Positions 60,325 through 64,000 of a DNA stretch of 64,000 nt are shown piece after piece. Numbering within the stretch: position 1 is the stretch's first letter; every line of letters begins with the position of its first letter. A program made the translations under genes and the position numbers. The notes beneath the pieces were generated by a model that saw only the letters and a list, made by a program, of their open reading frames with translations, searched no databases and was not told the origin of the DNA. Origin of the DNA: Bin55 sp963664665 (GTDB taxonomy: Bacteria > Pseudomonadota > Gammaproteobacteria > Pseudomonadales > Azotimanducaceae); contig CAXXMH010000008.1 in the NCBI GenBank assembly GCA_963664665.2, forward strand, positions 124,001-188,000, written 5' to 3'.

Positions 60325-62931
60325 TTAGGAACTAATCTCGGTCGCTTCGAGGACGTCGGGATCGCTTGAATCGTTGCGATAGATGTAGTCTTCCGCATCG
60401 ATTTTTGGCGTCTTTTCAGCGCTGATTTCACCACTAAGCAACGCTCTCGCAAGCGGATTCTCCAGCTCGTTTTGAATCGTGCGTTTTATGGGCCGCGCAC
60501 CATAGACCGGATCAAACGCTGACGACGCTAATCGTGTCAGGGTGTCGTCCGACACTTCAAGCTCTATGCCTTGAGCCTCTAGACGCTTCGAGACTAGCGC
60601 TACCTGAATCCGCGCGATCTCCGCAAGCTGTTCGCTTTGAAGAAGGTCAAAAACGACCATCTCGTCGATTCGATTTATAAACTCTGGACGAAAACTCGCT
60701 TTTACTGTTTCTTGAACCATCGCTTTGATGTTTTCATAGGATGTATTGCTATGTTCGCGAATGGCATCTGACCCGAGGTTTGAGGTCATCACGATCACGG
60801 TATTGCGAAAATCAACCGTACGTCCATGGCCGTCAGTCAGACGTCCATCATCAAGAACCTGCAACAGGATATTGAAAACGTCCACGTGCGCTTTCTCGAT
60901 CTCGTCCAAGAGCACAACTGAGTACGGCTTGCGACGTACCAATTCCGTTAGATATCCACCCTCTTCGTATCCAACGTATCCAGGAGGCGCACCAATGAGT
61001 CGAGAAACCGAGTGCTTCTCCATAAACTCCGACATGTCAACGCGAATCAATGCCGATTCGGTGTCAAACAAGAATTCCGCGAGTGCTTTGCACAACTCGG
61101 TTTTCCCCACGCCCGAAGGACCAAGAAATAGGAATGATCCGTTTGGTTTCGTCTCGTCGCTAAGCCCTGCTCGATTGCGACGAATTGCATCCGCTACGAC
61201 TTTCACCGCGGTATCCTGACCTACGACCCGTTTGTGCAGCACGTCTTCCATCTGAAGCAGCTTGTCTCGTTCACCTTGCAGCATGCGCGAGATAGGAATC
61301 CCAGTTCGTGCAGAGACGACATGCGCAATCTCATCTTCAGTTACTTTATTACGTAACAAGGTAAGTTGCGCTTCTTCCTGGCCGTCTTCAGTTTCGATGC
61401 GCTGTTCAAGTTCAGGAATCATGCCGTACTTAAGCTCCGACATCTTGGCGAGATCACCGTCCCGCTCCGCGCGTTCATATTCGAGCCGTGCTTCTTCAAG
61501 TCGTTCCTTAACCTGCTGTACGTCCACAACGCTTGCCTTCTCGTGTCGTAGCGCCTCTTCGAGGTCGGCATACTCTCGTTCAAGTTCCTCAATTGATGAT
61601 TCAAGATCGCGCAAACGCTCTTTTGAAGCATCGTCTGTCTCTTTCTTGAGTGCCTCACGCTCCATTTTTAACTGAATCAAACGTCGTTCGAGTCGGTCCA
61701 TCACCTCCGGCTTGGAATCTAACTCCATACGAATACGACTTGCGGCTTCATCTACGAGATCAATGGCTTTGTCAGGAAGAAACCTGTCTGAGACGTATCG
61801 ATGCGACAGTGACGCTGCCGCGATCAAGGCTGGGTCCGTGATCTGCACGCCGTGGTGTACCTCATAACGTTCCTTTAATCCCCTCAAAATCGCGATCGTG
61901 TCCTCGACGGACGGCTCATCTAGTTGGATGATCTGAAATCTCCGCTCCAGAGCCGCATCTTTCTCAACATACTCGCGATACTCGTCGAGTGTCGTTGCGC
62001 CAACACAACGCAGGTCACCGCGCGCCAATGCAGGTTTAAGCATGTTGCCAGCATCCATACTCCCTTGTGCACTGCCCGCGCCGACAAGCGTGTGTAGCTC
62101 GTCAATGAACAAGATCACCTGTCCATCTTGTTGCTGGAGATCCTGCAGTAGCGCTTTCATACGTTCCTCGAATTCCCCGCGGAACTTTGCGCCAGCAACC
62201 ATTAACGCAAGATCAAGCGCGAGGAGCTTTTTGTTCTTCATGCCTTCCGGCACTTCACCTCGTACGATGCGCTGCGCAAGACCTTCCACAACGGCAGTCT
62301 TGCCGACCCCGGGCTCACCAATCAATACGGGATTGTTCTTCGTTCTGCGCTGAAGAACCTGAATCGTTCGTCGGATTTCGTCGTCCCGACCAATTACAGG
62401 ATCGAGTTTGCCAGTTCGTGCGAGTTCGGTGAAATCGATGGTGTATTGGGACAACGCGTCACGTAGCTCTTCAGCGTTTTCCGAATTGACGCTTGCCCCC
62501 TGGCGCATCGTGGCGATCGCCTCATCGACTTGACTACGCTGGACTCCTACTGCTTCAAGAACACGCGCAGTCGCGCCGCCAACCTGCAACACCGCCGGAA
62601 TGAACAACTCGTTTGCGATGTATGTGTCGTTTCGTCCCTTCGCAAGTTGACCAACTTGCGATAAAACTCGACTTAGATCACGACTAGGCGTCACCGTAAC
62701 GGAGCCGTTTACCGAAGGGAACGCGTTCACCACGCGTGTTAGCTCCGACTTTATCTGAGCAACATCTCCTCCAGCACGAGATAACAACCCACCGATGCCA
62801 CTCTTCTCCTCGTCCAGCTGCGCCAACAGTACATGTTGTGGTTCAATAAATTGCTGGTTCTTTTGGACGACAAGTTCATGTGCGCGTTCAATCGCTGTTC
62901 TAAACTGCGATGTCAATCGGTCAAAGTCCAT
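60325..62931 (-). CDS. clpB: ATP-dependent disaggregase ClpB
   Basis: Hexameric AAA+ chaperone that pulls proteins out of aggregates together with DnaK. It has 868 residues (E. coli 857). The N domain (FRTAIERAHELVVQKNQ) is followed by AAA1 with Walker A GEPGVGKTAVVEG and Walker B ILFIDELHTLVGAG, the coiled-coil M domain at about 405-530, and AAA2 with GPSGVGKTELCK, VVLLDEIEKAH and the arginine-finger region GARPIKR. There is no ClpP-binding IGF loop, as expected. A GAGGTAAG sequence precedes ATG 62931. I found no convincing heat-shock promoter, although a weak CTTGGAC lies about 45 bases upstream. Confidence 0.96.
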   Translation of the reverse strand: MDFDRLTSQFRTAIERAHELVVQKNQQFIEPQHVLLAQLDEEKSGIGGLLSRAGGDVAQIKSELTRVVNAFPSVNGSVTVTPSRDLSRVLSQVGQLAKGRNDTYIANELFIPAVLQVGGATARVLEAVGVQRSQVDEAIATMRQGASVNSENAEELRDALSQYTIDFTELARTGKLDPVIGRDDEIRRTIQVLQRRTKNNPVLIGEPGVGKTAVVEGLAQRIVRGEVPEGMKNKKLLALDLALMVAGAKFRGEFEERMKALLQDLQQQDGQVILFIDELHTLVGAGSAQGSMDAGNMLKPALARGDLRCVGATTLDEYREYVEKDAALERRFQIIQLDEPSVEDTIAILRGLKERYEVHHGVQITDPALIAAASLSHRYVSDRFLPDKAIDLVDEAASRIRMELDSKPEVMDRLERRLIQLKMEREALKKETDDASKERLRDLESSIEELEREYADLEEALRHEKASVVDVQQVKERLEEARLEYERAERDGDLAKMSELKYGMIPELEQRIETEDGQEEAQLTLLRNKVTEDEIAHVVSARTGIPISRMLQGERDKLLQMEDVLHKRVVGQDTAVKVVADAIRRNRAGLSDETKPNGSFLFLGPSGVGKTELCKALAEFLFDTESALIRVDMSEFMEKHSVSRLIGAPPGYVGYEEGGYLTELVRRKPYSVVLLDEIEKAHVDVFNILLQVLDDGRLTDGHGRTVDFRNTVIVMTSNLGSDAIREHSNTSYENIKAMVQETVKASFRPEFINRIDEMVVFDLLQSEQLAEIARIQVALVSKRLEAQGIELEVSDDTLTRLASSAFDPVYGARPIKRTIQNELENPLARALLSGEISAEKTPKIDAEDYIYRNDSSDPDVLEATEISS

Positions 62932-63029
62932 TTCTTACCTCACACTGATATCGACGCTTGGCAACACTTGTCCAAGGTCCTACTTTCTATATGAGGCTAA
63001 CTCAACCAAATTTCAATTAACCTAGATCG

Positions 63030-63485
63030 TCAATCCACGGTCGCAACCTGCAATCGCATCGTATCGCAGTCAACGACTTCAACTTCTGCCCCAGTATCGA
63101 TATCTCGCGTACTTGTGACGACCCACATTGAATCGCCAAGCTGAACCCGAATCTCAGTACCCGCAGCAAGCTTTTCACCGAGGGTAAAACGACGACCAAT
63201 CATCATCTGTGCTCTTTGTGGCAGCGTGTCGAGATTACTGGGTTCCGTCGCGCGGAAGAAGCGGAAGTAAACCAGCGTCGCGATAACTGCAACAATCGCG
63301 TACGTGAAGATCTGACCTGCAACACCTAAATCCGATACGAAGTATGTGAGGGCCGCCAACGCTAACGCCGCGACCGCTGCCCCCACCAAGAATCCCGCAG
63401 CACCTAAAACCTCCGCGATAAACAATACGATGGCAACCGTTAACCAGATAGCTGGTATCCAGTTGGTACCTTCAACCCACTCCAT
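63030..63485 (-). CDS. NfeD-family membrane protein
   Basis: A 151-residue protein with an N-terminal helix pair and a third helix (about residues 10-30, 32-50, 56-75) followed by a C-terminal OB-fold domain (about 90-148; IGRRFTLGEKLAAGTEIRV, GDSMWVVTS, GAEVEVVD). This is the short NfeD form (NfeD1b, YbbK-like) that works with a stomatin-type protein in membrane microdomains. The stomatin-like gene ends 15 bases upstream on the same strand, which supports the pair. Confidence 0.88.
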   Translation of the reverse strand: MEWVEGTNWIPAIWLTVAIVLFIAEVLGAAGFLVGAAVAALALAALTYFVSDLGVAGQIFTYAIVAVIATLVYFRFFRATEPSNLDTLPQRAQMMIGRRFTLGEKLAAGTEIRVQLGDSMWVVTSTRDIDTGAEVEVVDCDTMRLQVATVD

Positions 63486-63500
63486 GTCATTAATCCTTAG

Positions 63501-64000
63501 TTACGCTGTCGAAGACGCGGTCAAACCGCCGATAGATTTCGTTAATTCACCGATGCCAGCAATCGAGCCGATGATGCTAGTCGCTTCAAGCGGAATCATC
63601 ATTATTTTGTTGTTATCAGATTTGGCTAATTCACCAAGGGCGTCGACGTACTTTTGCGCAACGAAGTAGTTAATTGCATTCGCGTCGCCGTTCGCTATTG
63701 CTTCGGAGACCATACGAGTCGCTTCCGCTTCCGCTTGCGCAAGACGTTCACGTCCTTCCGCTTCTCTCTTAGCTGCTTCGAGCTCACCTTCAGCCTTCAG
63801 GATATCTGACTGCTTCTGGCCTTGGGCGACCTGAATCGCAGCTTCGCGCTCACCCTCCGCCTCAAGCACGAGGGCGCGTTTCTCACGTTCAGCCTTCATC
63901 TGCTTACCCATCGCATTAACTAGATCAGCCGGTGGGGATACGTCTTTAATCTCAACTCGGGTGATTTTGACACCCCATGGGTCGGTCGCTTCGTCCACCT
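63501..64000 (-). CDS. SPFH/stomatin-like protein (QmcA type), 5' end beyond the window
   Basis: Only the C-terminal 166 residues are seen. The fragment begins within the band-7 domain (WGVKITRVEIKDVSPPADL), continues with a long Ala/Glu/Lys-rich coiled coil (ALVLEAEGEREAAIQVAQGQ and onward) and ends with a hydrophobic C-terminal segment. This matches QmcA/stomatin-type proteins, which oligomerise on the inner membrane. The gene continues past base 64000, so its start is not visible. With the following NfeD gene it forms the usual two-gene unit. Confidence 0.9.
   Translation of the reverse strand, partial: VDEATDPWGVKITRVEIKDVSPPADLVNAMGKQMKAEREKRALVLEAEGEREAAIQVAQGQKQSDILKAEGELEAAKREAEGRERLAQAEAEATRMVSEAIANGDANAINYFVAQKYVDALGELAKSDNNKIMMIPLEATSIIGSIAGIGELTKSIGGLTASSTA

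Noticed and set aside
62932..63029. Possible sigma-32 promoter upstream of clpB (CTTGGAC, 13-base spacer)
   Set aside because: The -35-like box is fair, but the expected CCCCAT-type -10 box is absent; the match is too weak to call.
1..64000. CRISPR arrays, prophage genes, toxin-antitoxin or restriction modules
   Set aside because: I saw no regularly spaced repeats, no phage structural genes and no recognisable defence proteins in the window.

Overview
The window reads as ordinary single-chromosome DNA of a heterotrophic, aerobic gammaproteobacterium, probably marine or host-associated. The class is suggested by an E. coli-type glutamate-cysteine ligase, a fused nuoCD in a complete nuoA-N operon, a YheS-type ABC-F protein, AcpH, DsbB and DsbD, Mpl, and a neighbourhood (hslR, pckA, nudE, cysQ) that resembles the nudE-hslR-pckA region of enterics and pseudomonads. 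The lifestyle is an inference from the accessory genes: phytanoyl-CoA-type dioxygenases, a sulfatase, a GH4 glycosidase, a ThuA-like protein and a Gfo/Idh/MocA oxidoreductase.

Layout. 1-2.2 kb: the end of a luciferase-like flavin monooxygenase and a two-PDZ secreted protein. 2.3-8.8 kb (minus): the tightly overlapped set gshA-acpH-dsbB-yheS, then pckA and hslR. 8.9-10.5 kb (plus): nudE and a cysQ split by an apparent one-base frameshift. 10.5-16.4 kb (plus): a catabolic-looking run of DUF35 protein, thiolase-like enzyme, secreted alpha/beta hydrolase, PhyH dioxygenase, GH4 glycosidase and ketopantoate-reductase-like enzyme. 16.4-21.3 kb: a large DUF5916-type outer-membrane protein, an SDR and a secreted SH3-like protein. 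21.4-24 kb (minus): dsbD-aroQ-thpR running directly into tRNA-Phe, whose 5' end overlaps the thpR stop codon. 24.2-28.9 kb: a DUF2333 protein, then membrane pyrophosphatase and PPi-dependent phosphofructokinase facing each other. 29-34.8 kb: a membrane protein with mpl, an acyl-CoA dehydrogenase, an acyltransferase and a DjlA-like co-chaperone.

34.9-36.6 kb is a complete IS1182-family insertion sequence with matching inverted ends and a 4-bp AATA target duplication, visibly more GC-rich than its surroundings. It is followed by the emptiest stretch of the window (36.6-37.2 kb). 37.2-41.6 kb is a second small catabolic group: 2-hydroxyacid dehydrogenase, GNAT acetyltransferase, PhyH dioxygenase with a clean palindrome just upstream, and sulfatase. 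41.8-56.4 kb is the respiratory complex I operon, thirteen genes on the minus strand. 56.6-60.3 kb holds small unknown genes, a methylmalonyl-CoA-epimerase-like protein and a Gfo/Idh/MocA-ThuA-cupin-like trio. 60.3-64 kb (minus) holds clpB, an NfeD-like protein and the truncated end of a stomatin/QmcA-like gene.

Most of the window is housekeeping. I do not see a CRISPR array, a prophage, a recognisable defence system or a biosynthetic megacluster. The points most worth a second look are the thpR/tRNA-Phe overlap, the cysQ frameshift, the pyrophosphate-based gene pair, the palindrome before the second PhyH gene, the pckA gene without a usable ATG or GTG start, and the PhyH-GH4 translational coupling.
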